The notes under the pieces were generated by a model. That model ran no database searches, had not been told where the DNA came from, and was given only the letters and a program-made list of their open reading frames with translations. Made by a program: the position numbers and the translations under genes. From contig NW_027183520.1 of assembly GCF_041296385.1 (NCBI RefSeq), positions 186,001 through 250,000 of the forward strand: a DNA stretch of 64,000 nucleotides. Reading direction: 5' to 3'. Source of the DNA: Aphelocoma coerulescens (Eukaryota > Chordata > Aves > Passeriformes > Corvidae). Each line of letters starts with the position of its first letter. Positions within the stretch are counted from its first letter, which is position 1. This document shows positions 13,534-24,085 of this stretch, one piece after another.

Positions 13534-15800
13534 GAGAATCATGTTGCACAGGGAACAGGGAAGGTCAGCAAATGTTTCCTGTCCTGGCACATCTCTCAGT
13601 CTGAACTGCAGCTGCAGATGCTTCACTTCCGCCAAGGACTCTGCCACCTTGAGAGAAGGATGCGCTCTATGGAGTTGAGAAAGAAAGTGCGTCTCACTAG
13701 CTTCTTTCCTCTACTTCATAGACAGCAAAGGGGCTATGAAAGGCAGCACTGGCTTTTTGTTCTAGGACTTCTTCTTTACAAGCAGCTGCTGGATGTTTGG
13801 AAGGGGGTTTGGGATATGCAAAAATGAGAGGCTAAGATGGTAAGAGGGTAAGATGGAAGTCATCTGGCAAAAGCAGAGCTCACAAAAGGGCCAGCTGAGA
13901 AAGCTCTTGCTGCCTACAACTTCAACTGCACCCCTCAAAGCAGCAGCACACACGCTGCTCTCGGCACTTTCCTTCTCAGCTCTACGCACCATCCTAAGCC
14001 TTGCCTCTCCCACACTCAGGATCCAAAGACAACGGCACCAGGGACTGCTCACACACTAAAGGCACCAGGACAAAAGGCTCACCAGCTTGGCCTTTGCATT
14101 CCCGCTGACAGCTCCACAGCTTGAACCCAGAGAACTGCCTGCTGCCAACAGCCTTTCCAATCACTCTGAGCACCTCATGACAAGGAGTGTGGGGAATGAA
14201 TCTCCAGCAGCCTCCTGCCCCAGGCTGTCCCCCGGGAGCAGCCCTGCTCCAGGCCGTGACTGCCACCTGCACAGCCAAAGGACCCAGAGCCGGTGTTACA
14301 CACCACGGCTGTGCCTGGCACAGAGACACCAGTGGCCACACAAGTGGCCATGGCACTGTCCACACACAGTCCCTGCTGCTGCTCCCCCAGCCGCTGGCAC
14401 CAACTCCCAGCCACCCACTCCTAAAGCCACGGGGCCCACTGGGACACTGCGGGGGCTCGTGGAAGCCAGCGGCCATTGTGACACAGCGGGGCTGCACAGA
14501 GCCCACGGTGCTTTGTGACCCGTGGCTCCCAGGAGAGCCTTTGTGATGCTGGGGAACTACAAGGAAGCCTGGCTCCTCTGTGACACCACCACAGAAGCTC
14601 AGGGGAGCCCTGGAGACCGTGCTGATGCTATTGAACCTGATGCAACCCTGCCTCCTCTGTGACACCACAGAAGCTCTTGGAGCCCTGGAGACCGTGCTGA
14701 TGCTATGGAACCTGATGCAACCCTGCCTCCTCTGTGACACCACAGAACCTCTGGGAGCCCTGGAGACCGTGCTGATGCTATGGAACCTGATGCAACCCTG
14801 CCTCCACTGTGACACCACAGAAGCTCAGGGAGCCCTGGAGACTGTGGTGATGCTATGGAACCTGATGCAACCCTGCCTCCACTGTGACACCACAGAAGCT
14901 CAGGGAGCCCTGGAGACTGTGGTGATGCTATGGAACCTGATGCAACCCTGCCTCCACTGTGACACCACAGAACCTCTGGGAGCCCTGGAGACCGTGGGGA
15001 TGCTGGCGAAGCTGACGGAACCCTGGGCACCACAGTGACGCTATGGAACCTGGTGGAACCGAGGGGCCACAGTGACACTGTGGGGCCTTTTGGAAGCAAC
15101 AGGACCCTGGTGGGAAGCCACGGGATGATTAATCCTGCACGAACCTGCTCCAGGTGGGCTCCTCTCTCCCGGCTTCCACAGGTGCTGCTAGGATCCCATT
15201 CCGGCACTGGCTTGGCACGGGCTCACGGCTTCCTTTGGCAATGGCTCTGCTCCAGGATGGCATGCTGCAGAGAATGCAGGTAGATTTTGTGCTCACTCCT
15301 GGCATGCAGCTGGACAATAAAGCCTGATCCAGCCCCCCCTCAGCATATGTCCGGCTCTGGCATTGGGGCGGGGCAACTTTGGGAGCAGCCCCAGCCCTGC
15401 TCCTGCTCCCGGCTGGGCACCCAGCTGCTGGGACACAGGTGTGTCCTGATGCCACCGTCTACTCCTTTGAGAAGGGGAGGACAGAGTGCATCAGGGAGTT
15501 TGGTGTGGCTTACATGCGGCAAGGAGAAGGTGCAGCCCCGAACTGGCTTTCACTTCTAGAACCTTTTGCTATTGCGGGAGCAGCTGCTGGAGCTTTTCAA
15601 CCGAGCTGCAAGAGTGAAAAGTGTGATGGCATGTCTATCTGAGAAGGAAGGTTCGGTGCCGCAGCCTGTTGTGCACAATTTATATGCTGATAAGAGAAGG
15701 GGGTCTTTTGGAACGTTTTCCTTCCTGACACTTCTGTCTCTGTGAGCTTTAGCTGCTTGGACTCAGGGGTACCGAAGGTGTGTGAAAGTGACTGGGATGC
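13534..15800. repeat. Array I unit 7 (haplotype A; the A/B alternation stops here)
   Basis: The block at 14580-15038 is A type, directly after another A unit. Near 15,703 one G is missing (GGGGGTCTTTTGG instead of GGGGGTGCTTTTGG). This deletion and several substitutions are shared with unit 8 and mark the start of the diverged right edge. Confidence 0.9.
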
Positions 15801-17998
15801 AAGAATCATGTTGCACAGGGAACAGGGAAGGTCAGCAAATGTTTCCTGTCCTGGCACATCTCTCAGTCTGAACTGCAGCTGCAGATGCTTCACTTCCGCC
15901 AAGGACTCTGCCACCTTGAGAGAAGGATGCGCTCTATGGAGTTGAGAAAGAAAGTGCGTCTCACTAGCTTCTTTCCTCTACTTCATAGACAGCAAAGGGG
16001 CTATGAAAGGCAGCACTGGCTTTTTGTTCTAGGACTTCTTCTTTACAAGCAGCTGCTGGATGTTTGGAAGGGGGTTTGGGATATGCAAAAATGAGAGGCT
16101 AAGATGGTAAGAGGGTAAGATGGAAGTCATCTGGCAAAAGCAGAGCTCACAAAAGGGCCAGCTGAGAAAGCTCTTGCTGCCTACAACTTCAACTGCACCC
16201 CTCAAAGCAGCAGCACACACGCTGCTCTCGGCACTTTCCTTCTCAGCTCTACGCACCATCCTAAGCCTTGCCTCTCCCACACTCAGGATCCAAAGACAAC
16301 GGCACCAGGGACTGCTCACACACTAAAGGCACCAGGACAAAAGGCTCACCAGCTTGGCCTTTGCATTCCCGCTGACAGCTCCACAGCTTGAACCCAGAGA
16401 ACTGCCTGCTGCCAACAGCCTTTCCAATCACTCCGAGCACCTCATGACAAGGAGCTGCAGCGTGTGGGGAATGAATCTCCAGCAGCCTCCTGCCCCAGGC
16501 TGTCCCCCGGGAGCAGCCCTGCTCCAGGCCGTGACTGCCACCTGCACAGCCAAAGGACCCGGAGCCGGTGTTACACACCACGGCTGTGCCTGGCACAGAG
16601 ACACCAGTGGCCACACAAGTGGCCATGACTGTCCACACACAGTCCCTGCTGCTGCTCCCCCAGCCGCTGGCACCAACTCCCAGCCACCCACTCCTAAAGC
16701 CACGGGGCCCACTGGGACACTGCGGGGGCTCGTGGAAGCCAGCGGCCATTGTGACACAGCGGGGCTCCACAGAGCCCATGGTGCTTTGTGACCCGTGGCT
16801 CCCAGGAGAGCCTTTGTGATGCTGGGGAACTACAAGGAAGCCTGGCTCCTCTGTGACACCACCACAGAAGCTCAGGGGAGCCCTGGAGACCGTGCTGATG
16901 CTATGGAACCTGATGCAACCCTGCCTCCTCTGTGACACCACAGAAGCTCTTGGAGCCCTGGAGACCGTGCTGATGCTATGGAACCTGATGCAACCCTGCC
17001 TCCTCTGTGACACCACAGAAGCTCTTGGAGCCCTGGAGACCGTGGTGATGCTATGGAACCTGATGCAACCCTGCCTCCACTGTGACACCACAGAACCTCT
17101 GGGAGCCCTGGAGACCGTGCTGATGCTATGGAACCTGATGCAACCCTGCCTCCACTGTGACACCACAGAAGCTCGGGGAGCCCTGGAGACTGTGGGGATG
17201 CTGGCGAAGCTGACGGAACCCTGGGCACCACAGTGACGCTATGGAACCTGGTGGAACCGAGGGGCCACAGTGACACTGTGGGGCCTTTTGGAAGCAACAG
17301 GACCCTGGTGGGAAGCCACGGGATGATTAATCCTGCACGAACCTGCTCCAGGTGGGCTCCTCTCTCCCGGCTTCCACAGGTGCTGCTAGGATCCCACTCC
17401 GGCACTGGCTTGGCACGGGCTCACGGCTTCCTTTGGCAATGGCTCTGCTCCAGGATGGCATGCTTCAGAGAATGCAGGTAGATTTTGTGCTCACTCCTGG
17501 CATGCAGCTGGACAATAAAGCCTGATCCAGCCCCCCCTCAGCATATGTCTGGCTCTGGCATTGGGGCGGGGCAACTTTGGGAGCAGCCCCAGCCATGCTC
17601 CTGCTCCCGGCTGGGCACCCAGCTGCTGGGACACAGGTGTGTCCTGATGCCACCGTCTACTCCTTTGAGAAGGGGAGGACAGAGTGCATCAGGGAGTTTG
17701 GTGTGGCTTACATGCGGCAAGGAGAAGGTGCAGCCCCGAACTGGCTTTCACTTCTAGAACCTTTTGCTATTGCAGGAGCAGCTGCTGGAGCTTTTCAACC
17801 GAGCTGCAAGAGTGAAAAGTGTGATGGCATGTCTATCTGAGAAGGAAGGTTCAGTGCCGCAGCCTGTTGTGCACAATTTATATGCTGATAAGAGAAGGGG
17901 GTCTTTTGGAACGTTTTCCTTCCTGACACTTCTGTCTCTGTGAGCTTTAGCTGCTTGGACTCAGGGGTACCGAAGGTGTGTGAAAGTGACTGGGATGC
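15801..17998. repeat. Array I unit 8 (diverged edge type)
   Basis: 2198 bp. The minisatellite block at 16853-17236 has one repeat fewer and a repeat order unlike A or B. A short insertion (GGAGCTGCAGCGTGTGG) near 16,452 and a small deletion near 16,625 are absent from units 1-7. The insertion recurs in unit 9. Confidence 0.9.
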
Positions 17999-18965
17999 AA
18001 GAATCATGTTGCACAGGGAACAGGGAAGGTCAGCAAATGTTTCCTGTCCTGGCACATCTCTCAGTCTGAACTGCAGCTGCAGATGCTTCACTTCCGCCAA
18101 GGACTCTGCCACCTTGAGAGAAGGATGCGCTCTATGGAGTTGAGAAAGAAAGTGCGTCTCACTAGCTTCTTTCCTCTACTTCATAGACAGCAAAGGGGCT
18201 ATGAAAGGCAGCACTGGCTTTTTGTTCTAGGACTTCTTCTTTACAAGCAGCTGCTGGATGTTTGGAAGGGGGTTTGGGATATGCAAAAATGAGAGGCTAA
18301 GATGGTAAGAGGGTAAGATGGAAGTCATCTGGCAAAAGCAGAGCTCACAAAAGGGCCAGCTGAGAAAGCTCTTGCTGCCTACAACTTCAACTGCACCCCT
18401 CAAAGCAGCAGCACACACGCTGCTCTCGGCACTTTCCTTCTCAGCTCTACGCACCATCCTAAGCCTTGCCTCTCCCACACTCAGGATCCAAAGACAACGG
18501 CACCAGGGACTGCTCACACACTAAAGGCACCAGGACAAAAGGCTCACCAGCTTGGCCTTTGCATTCCCGCTGACAGCTCCACAGCTTGAACCCAGAGAAC
18601 TGCCTGCTGCCAACAGCCTTTCCAATCACTCCGAGCACCTCATGACAAGGAGCTGCAGCGTGTGGGGAATGAATCTCCAGCAGCCTCCTGCCCCAGGCTG
18701 TCCCCCGGGAGCAGCCCTGCTCCAGGCCGTGACTGCCACCTGCACAGCCAAAGGACCCGGAGCCGGTGTTACACACCACGGCTGTGCCTGGCACAGAGAC
18801 ACCAGTGGCCACACAAGTGGCCATGGCACTGTCCTCACACAGTCCCTGCTGCTTCTCCCCCAGCTGCTGGTGGGGCACCAACTCCCAGCCACCCACTCCT
18901 AAAGCCACGGGCCCACTGGGACACTGCGGGGGCTCGTGGAAGCCAGCGGCCATTTTGACACAGCG
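17999..18965. repeat. Array I unit 9 (truncated at the array edge)
   Basis: It follows the unit consensus for about 960 bp, with edge-type variants shared with unit 8 and extra changes (near 18,832 and 18,867). It stops after GACACAGCG, before the minisatellite block, where LTR-like sequence begins. Confidence 0.88.
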
Positions 18966-19309
18966 TGTGGAAGGATGGCTGCAATAAAGAGGACATGAAA
19001 CCTAAGAACTGCCGAGAGCTGCTGCAAGCTCGGCAGCTAACCACAAGAATGATCATGGTCAGCAGGACCGTGAGCCTGCCTGCTAGACAATGATACGATC
19101 TTGCGGTTAGTTAAACACAGATGTGAGTTACAGCCCTAACCACAGCTGGGCAGAGCTAAGAAAATTTAACATTTAAGAATTATCCAATCAACTAAAGACA
19201 ACTATGATTAGCTAATAAAGCCGGCTATAAATGTAACCGCTGAATCACTAATAAACGAAGCTTGCCTACCAATCATATTGATTGTCCGCATCTTCCCTCA
19301 TCCTTCGCA
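18966..19309 (+). mobile_element. Probable solo LTR (avian ERV)
   Basis: About 344 bp starting with TG and ending with CA. It contains a TATA-like GGCTATAAATG near 19,222 and AATAAA near 19,251, followed by a short U5-like tail; this order is typical of avian ERV LTRs. No primer-binding site or internal sequence follows. The six bases on each side (ACAGCG and GAGGAC) do not match, so there is no target duplication; the junction may be a later rearrangement. It sits exactly at the edge of array I. Recognised by overall resemblance, not by search. Confidence 0.5.
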
Positions 19310-19740
19310 GAGGACAAGGAGGAGGAGGAGGTGGCAGAGGACGAGGAGGAGGACGAGGAGGAGGAGGAGGAGGAGGACGAGGAGGACGAGGACAAGGAGG
19401 ACGAGGACAAGGAGGACGAGGACAAGGAGGATGAGGAGGAGGAGGAGGAGGAGGAGGAGGAGGAGGAGGAGGAGGAGGAGGAGGAGGAGGAGGAGGAGGA
19501 GGACGAGGACGAGGAGGAGGACGAGGAGGACGAGGAGGACGAGGAGGACGAGGAGGACGAGGAGGACGAGGAGGAGGACGAGGAGAATGAGGAGGACGAG
19601 GAGAATGAGGAGGACGAGGAGGAGGTGGATGAGGATTAGGAGGAGGACAAGGAGGAGGACAAGGAGGAGCAGGATGAGGAGGAGGATGAGGAGGAGGAGG
19701 CGGTGGACGAGGTGCTGGAGGACGAGGAGGAGGAGGGTTA
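19310..19740. repeat. Purine-rich (GGA/GAC)n low-complexity tract
   Basis: About 430 bp almost entirely of GAGGAG, GAGGAC and GACGAG triplets. It yields an apparent Glu/Asp-rich ORF on the plus strand and a Pro/Arg-rich one on the minus strand, neither of which I regard as a gene. The strand asymmetry and mirror symmetry could favour triplex (H-DNA) formation. Length is likely to vary between individuals. Confidence 0.9.
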
Positions 19741-19744
19741 AGGG

Positions 19745-20076
19745 TGGAGATGAGATCTTCCTCATCCTGCTCCTCCACTGCTGATGTCAGGGAATTCCCT
19801 GCAGCTGCCAACATCTGCCTTTCCTGCTGCAGGATCTGGTCTGGCAGCTCTCTCAGGCTCTTCACCTTTGGCAGCGCCGCAGCATCCTTGGAGTCATGGA
19901 CTGGCAACTGGCACCTCCAGGTCACTTGCTGCTGGGATGCTTTTCTCTGGGGAAATCTTCTTGGACACGGCCTGGCTCCAGTTCTTACTTCCAGCCCTTT
20001 CCTGCCCATCTGCATCCTCAGCCACGAGCCGCTTCTTTACATCGCCGTGCCTCTGGGGGAGCAGGGACTCCTGTCT
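19745..20076 (-). pseudogene. Exon-like segment, tandem copy I
   Basis: Read on the minus strand, the segment begins after a good 3' splice site (TTTGTTTGCCCAG, exon high end about 20,076). It contains a stretch ending LTSAVEEQDEEDL, near 19,765, that recurs in copies II and III. The homology then runs into the purine tract. The two halves of the segment appear to lie in different frames, which suggests a frameshift. The composition is polar and glutamine-rich. I do not recognise the family. It may be a decayed exon of a multi-exon gene duplicated locally. Confidence 0.5.
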
Positions 20077-20443
20077 CTGGGCAAACAAAACAAAGACAAC
20101 TTGTAAGAAGAGAACCTGCAGCTTCTAGTTAGAAGAGAAAGGACTATTCAATCAAGGCAGGGCCGATGGAGAAACTTTCTAAAATGGAACAAGCAGCAGA
20201 AGCACAGGAGTTTTGCAGAAGAAATTCCCCTCCCAGCACTTGGCTTAGGGAAAAAGCCTGATGTTGCTAGGAGAGACTTGAGTTCATGTCTACTATTGGG
20301 TAGCAGACATCTGAACATTTAGACTATTGGCTTTCCAGGCTCATGCTATTCAAACCTGAGAGTGAAACTATTCTAAAAGCCAGAGATGCTTGGAAGAAAT
20401 GTTCCTGCTCACACCACGACTGGGGACCATGCATCATTCTTAC

Positions 20444-20868
20444 CTTGCACCTGTCCAAAGGCCTTCCTCCGTCTGTGCTCCGGCAGTTCTCACCGGGCCT
20501 CTGGCAAGGATGGAGGCTCCTGCCACAAGTATCCCAAGTGTGGAGATCCTCCTCATTCTGCTCCTCCACTGCTGACATCAGGGAATTCCCTGCAGCTGCA
20601 AACACCTGCCTTTGCTGCGCGAGGACCTTCTCTAGCACCATGGAGTTGGCCAAAGGCCTTCTCCTATGGCAGCGCCACAGCATCCTGCAAGTCACGGACT
20701 GGAACTGGCACCTCCAGCAAAGTTGCTGCTGGCAAACATCCCTCAGCCATTCCCTGACTGCAATGAGCTGGACTCCTACTCCTCTGCAAGCCTCTTCCTG
20801 GCCAGGTGCATCCTCAGCAATGAGCCGCTTCTGCTGAGAGCTGCGGCTCTGAGGGAGCAGCCAGTCCT
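20444..20868 (-). pseudogene. Exon-like segment, tandem copy II
   Basis: Minus-strand paralogue of copy I, sharing AAGCGGCTC-type codons near 20,830 and the stretch LMSAVEEQNEEDL near 20,575. It ends at a plausible 5' splice site (GTGCAAG followed by GTAAGA) at 20,443/20,444. It has no intron or splice acceptor at its high end; instead it is fused directly to copy III. Frame is not maintained between copies III and II, so the pair is probably not coding now. Family unrecognised. Confidence 0.5.
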
Positions 20869-21194
20869 GTCCAAAGGGCTTCCTCTGTCTCCAGTCCTGC
20901 AGCTCTCACAGGGTACTGGCTATGGTCAAATCTCCTGCCAGGAGGATCCGACCTGTGCAATTCATCCTCATCCTTCTTCTCCATTGCTGATGGCTCTAAG
21001 TGCCCTGCAGATGGGTACATCTGCCTTTGCTGCTGGAGGCTTTTGTCCAGCACCACACCCAAAGTCTTCTCCTCTGGTACCGCCCCATCCTTCTTGGAAC
21101 CTCGGTCAGGGAACTGGCAGCTCCAGGACAATCGCTGCTCTGCCTCTGGCTTCTGGGAGCGCCTTACTGGAGGCCTCCTCTTTTCTCTATCCTG
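20869..21194 (-). pseudogene. Exon-like segment, tandem copy III
   Basis: Third minus-strand paralogue. It starts after a splice-acceptor-like TTGTTTCAG at about 21,195 and encodes a charged segment with KSLQQQRQM (compare LQQERQM in copy I) and MEKKDEDEL. At its low end the CTTTGGACAG that precedes the donor region in copy II is joined straight to copy II. The junction looks like an exon-exon fusion or an unequal crossover. No family recognised. Confidence 0.5.
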
Positions 21195-23208
21195 CTGAAA
21201 CAAGAAAGGCTTCGTAACTCGACTGCTCTATGCCAGCCATGAGTTCATCATCTCTTCTGGAACTCTTTTACAGTGGACACAGAGTTTGTTTCAGCTCATT
21301 CTCACAACTTTTATCGTGACTATGCCTCATAACTCTTACAACTCTTATTAGTTCATAACCTGGATTACACATTGTCTCTGTCCAGATTAGAATTTTAAAA
21401 TATACAATACAATTCTCAAGATCCTCTAGCTACAAGATGTAACCACACATCTTTGTCCTTCTTTTATTTTTGCAAAAACATTGGCAATTGTTTCTCTCTT
21501 TTATACTTTTCCCTTCGGAACTCATTGTTTCCTGTTTTCACTCCCTCTTCTCAGAAGACTTTCCTTTGGTTTATTCTTGTACTGATTCTCCAATCTTTCC
21601 AGGCTACTTTATAGAGATGTAGCTGGTGCAACAGACACTTACTAGATTAGTTTTTGTTGGTTTGATTTATACTACAGGAAGATGATAAAACACACGTTTT
21701 ACATTTCCTCGGACGGCAAAAATTTTTTGCATTTTTAATGGAAAATATATTTTTCAAGTTTGGATAGCATCATTTAAAATAAATAGTTTCATTACCTGCC
21801 CACTAGCCATAACATAGATCTGTATCCATCATCTAAAAGTAAAGCCAGCTTTTGATTTGATACACACATTGAGACTTTACCCTGTAGGAAATAAAGCAGA
21901 AAAAAGATGCTATTACAGTTTTATCTTCAACTGCACATCACTTCTAACCTTGAGTGAAGGCTCTGCATTATTGAATAGAACCAATTGAGGCAGTGCAGCT
22001 CTCGGTTAACACATGATCAGAACCTCAGACTGCTAAGGAAGAGCAGCAAATAGTTTGGCTGCCACCACGAGGCAACAGCACATTCTCCTGTTGACATTCT
22101 CACGGTCAGAGTGAAACTGGAACCGAGCAATCCCATTCCTTTGCAACCACCCTTATGCTGCAGAGATGGAGCCCTGAGCTCAGAAATGCCATTTGTGACA
22201 GAGCTTTCCCAGGTGGGAAGGCATCCTCCCTTCCCAGAGGTATTGCAAGTTCCCCTCTCCCCACTCCATTCCATCCGGAAATGGAATGCTGACAATCCAC
22301 AATGGTTATACACCACAGCACTGGCATGGATTCTTTTCCTTAGGCAGATCTAAGGCAGTCTGGGAGTTGCTCAGCCTCTTGTGCCCTCCTCAAGGGAGCA
22401 TTTGTAACTTTTCTTCCTACAATCATCCAACCAAACAACTTGGTTACTGCTCCAAGTAATTACCGGAAGCTTTGGCTGTGTTTTCCCATTCGATTTTAGT
22501 TAACCCAATCTTTTGCAAATATTGACACTTCTATATTTGAAATTCCCAGCATACTACAGAGATTTGAGAGGGGATCTTCAAACTTGAGCGGTGACATTGA
22601 CCACAGAGTAGCAATAAATAGGAAATATCAGGACAAAAGTTAATCCAATACACACCCCCAACAATCCTCCAATTTTTTTTTTTTTTTTAATTCTGGAAGA
22701 AACAAATTTAACAGCACTGCCATGCATGCAACAAAGGGACCCAGGCATGAAGATGAGCAAGCTGTTGGTCCTTCACATTCCAGTTTTCAAGGGTGACATT
22801 AGTGGGACACTGCTTGGAGCACTGCAATGATATCAAAGTAATCCCTTAAACTTCCTGCTAACTGGAAATTTCTTTTAAGATGCATAGATAATATACAGCT
22901 CATTACTTACACATACAGGCAAAAGGAAAAAACAAGTTTCACCACATTCTCATAAACCTCTGGAAATAAAATCCTGTAAACTTAACTGCCATTCTTAATT
23001 TGACAAATTGCTACTGCTATAACATTACCTGTACTGCACCTTGTCAATTAGATGCTTTTGCCCAGACTCCTTGCTCCATATATGTCATTTACGCCACAGA
23101 AAACAAGATAGAATCCCATCCCAGCAAAAATCAGTGGGAATGGAGAGTGACTTACTCGGCAACACCTGATTCTCTCTGTGCAACATGCACTACAGCTTTC
23201 TTTCGTTC
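21195..23208. other. Intergenic, no gene recognised
   Basis: AT-richer than its surroundings, with short ORFs only. A run of 16 T lies at about 22,673-22,688. I saw no LINE tail, LTR, tRNA or convincing exon on either strand. Confidence 0.6.
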
Positions 23209-23212
23209 TGAT

Positions 23213-23678
23213 TGTAATAAATGAGGGTATTTTGTTCATTGAAAAGAGCTGACACAGGCCACAATGTACATAACAGGAAATGTCTTAACAAATCTATATG
23301 TAAAGGTTGTAAGTGCTGTAAGTGTACTATTGTTTAAGCTCCAGGAAGAAAAGCAGGGGATACTAACTGACCAAATATGGAAAAGGTCACCCAGAGGGCA
23401 CTTGAAGAAGACTACTAGCCTTCAGCCATCGACCACCAGAAGGCAAAAAACGACCCCCTAGCAACAAGTTCACACATGCGCAGAGTACTCCCTTAAAGAA
23501 GAGTTAACAGGAAACGATCCTGCATAAAAGAAGGACTGAAATTTGCAAACCCCTGCAGCAATTCGGTGGAGCGGGGACTCCCCTGTCGCCCAGCGCTGAT
23601 TTTGCTTATGCCTTGCTTGCTGTAATTAATAAATTCTCTAATTTGATTAAACCTCTTTGTCTGCCTCCATCAATCACA
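23213..23678 (+). repeat. 5' LTR (466 bp)
   Basis: Starts TGTAATAA and ends AATCACA. It is the same length as the 3' LTR and differs from it at five positions, all transitions. A TATA-like element lies at 23,524-23,530 and AATAAA at 23,628-23,633, so R spans roughly 23,550-23,650 and U5 is very short. Confidence 0.96.
23524..23530 (+). promoter_or_regulatory. TATA-like element of the 5' LTR
   Basis: ATAAAAG about 100 bp upstream of the LTR poly(A) signal. Transcription would be expected to start about 25-30 bp downstream. The same element is at 31,977-31,983 in the 3' LTR, where it could drive flanking host DNA. Confidence 0.65.
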
Positions 23679-23681
23679 ATT

Positions 23682-23699
23682 TGGTGCCGTGACTCGGAT
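23682..23699 (+). promoter_or_regulatory. Primer-binding site, tRNA-His
   Basis: TGGTGCCGTGACTCGGAT, three bases after the LTR end, is complementary to the 3' end of animal tRNA-His including CCA. This primer defines H-type ERVs and differs from the Pro or Trp primers usual in classical gamma and avian leukosis viruses. Confidence 0.9.
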
Positions 23700-24085
23700 G
23701 GGAATGGTACGGTAAGACAGAGATATCGGGGAGGCGCCCCACCTCTGGTGGCCTCGGTATCTTCAGTCTTTACCTCGCTCCCACCGACGAACCTAAACTC
23801 AAGGCATTAAGCAAAGGGAACCGGTCGACCCCATAAACTTTGTGCACAGAGGTCCGGACGAAGACGCTGGAAGCGTGAGTATTTGCGGAAAAGGGATCCG
23901 TTCGGTCGGGGTCGGGTATCCTGGAGTGTGGCGAGTGTGGTGTGTGAGAGGGGGGCCGGCAGCCAGACTCCCCAAGCGAGTGTGGACCCTCAGTAGTGCG
24001 GCTCCCATTGCCCGCGAGGGCGTGGGCCACGAACCAGGGGAAGCGAGTGATTCCACACACAGAACGCCTGAAGGCACTCCAGAGG
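23700..24085 (+). other. Retroviral leader with candidate splice donor
   Basis: Untranslated region between the primer site and gag. CGGTAAGA at about 23,711-23,718 is a good 5' splice site (GT at 23,712-23,713) and the best candidate for making subgenomic mRNAs. The packaging signal would be expected here but cannot be recognised by eye. An open frame continues upstream of the gag ATG from about 23,996, without an ATG. Confidence 0.6.

Larger units (their letters stand above)
1..18965. repeat. Macrosatellite array I, about 2.27-kb units
   Basis: Eight tandem head-to-tail units and a truncated ninth. Unit lengths from recurring landmarks are 2193, 2268 (five times), 2267 and 2198 bp. The length changes in units 1 and 8 come mainly from loss of one 75-bp minisatellite repeat. 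Units differ by only scattered single bases, so homogenisation is recent. The array enters from beyond the left edge and ends abruptly at about 18,965 against LTR-like sequence. Each unit has several moderate ORFs on both strands, but none matches a family I know. A poly(A)-signal-like AATAAA lies about 480 bp before each unit end. I cannot tell whether the unit is transcribed. Confidence 0.97.

Noticed and set aside
19262..19639. Glu/Asp-rich 125-residue ORF
   Set aside because: It is the translation of a GGA/GAC simple repeat; no flanking exon structure supports a gene.
22673..22690. Poly-T run as a minus-strand retrocopy tail
   Set aside because: No adjacent gene-like sequence or target duplication was found.
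23996..24085. Upstream extension of gag
   Set aside because: Open but without an ATG; the ATG at 24,086 provides the expected Met-Gly myristoylation signal. A CUG-started longer Gag is possible but unsupported.
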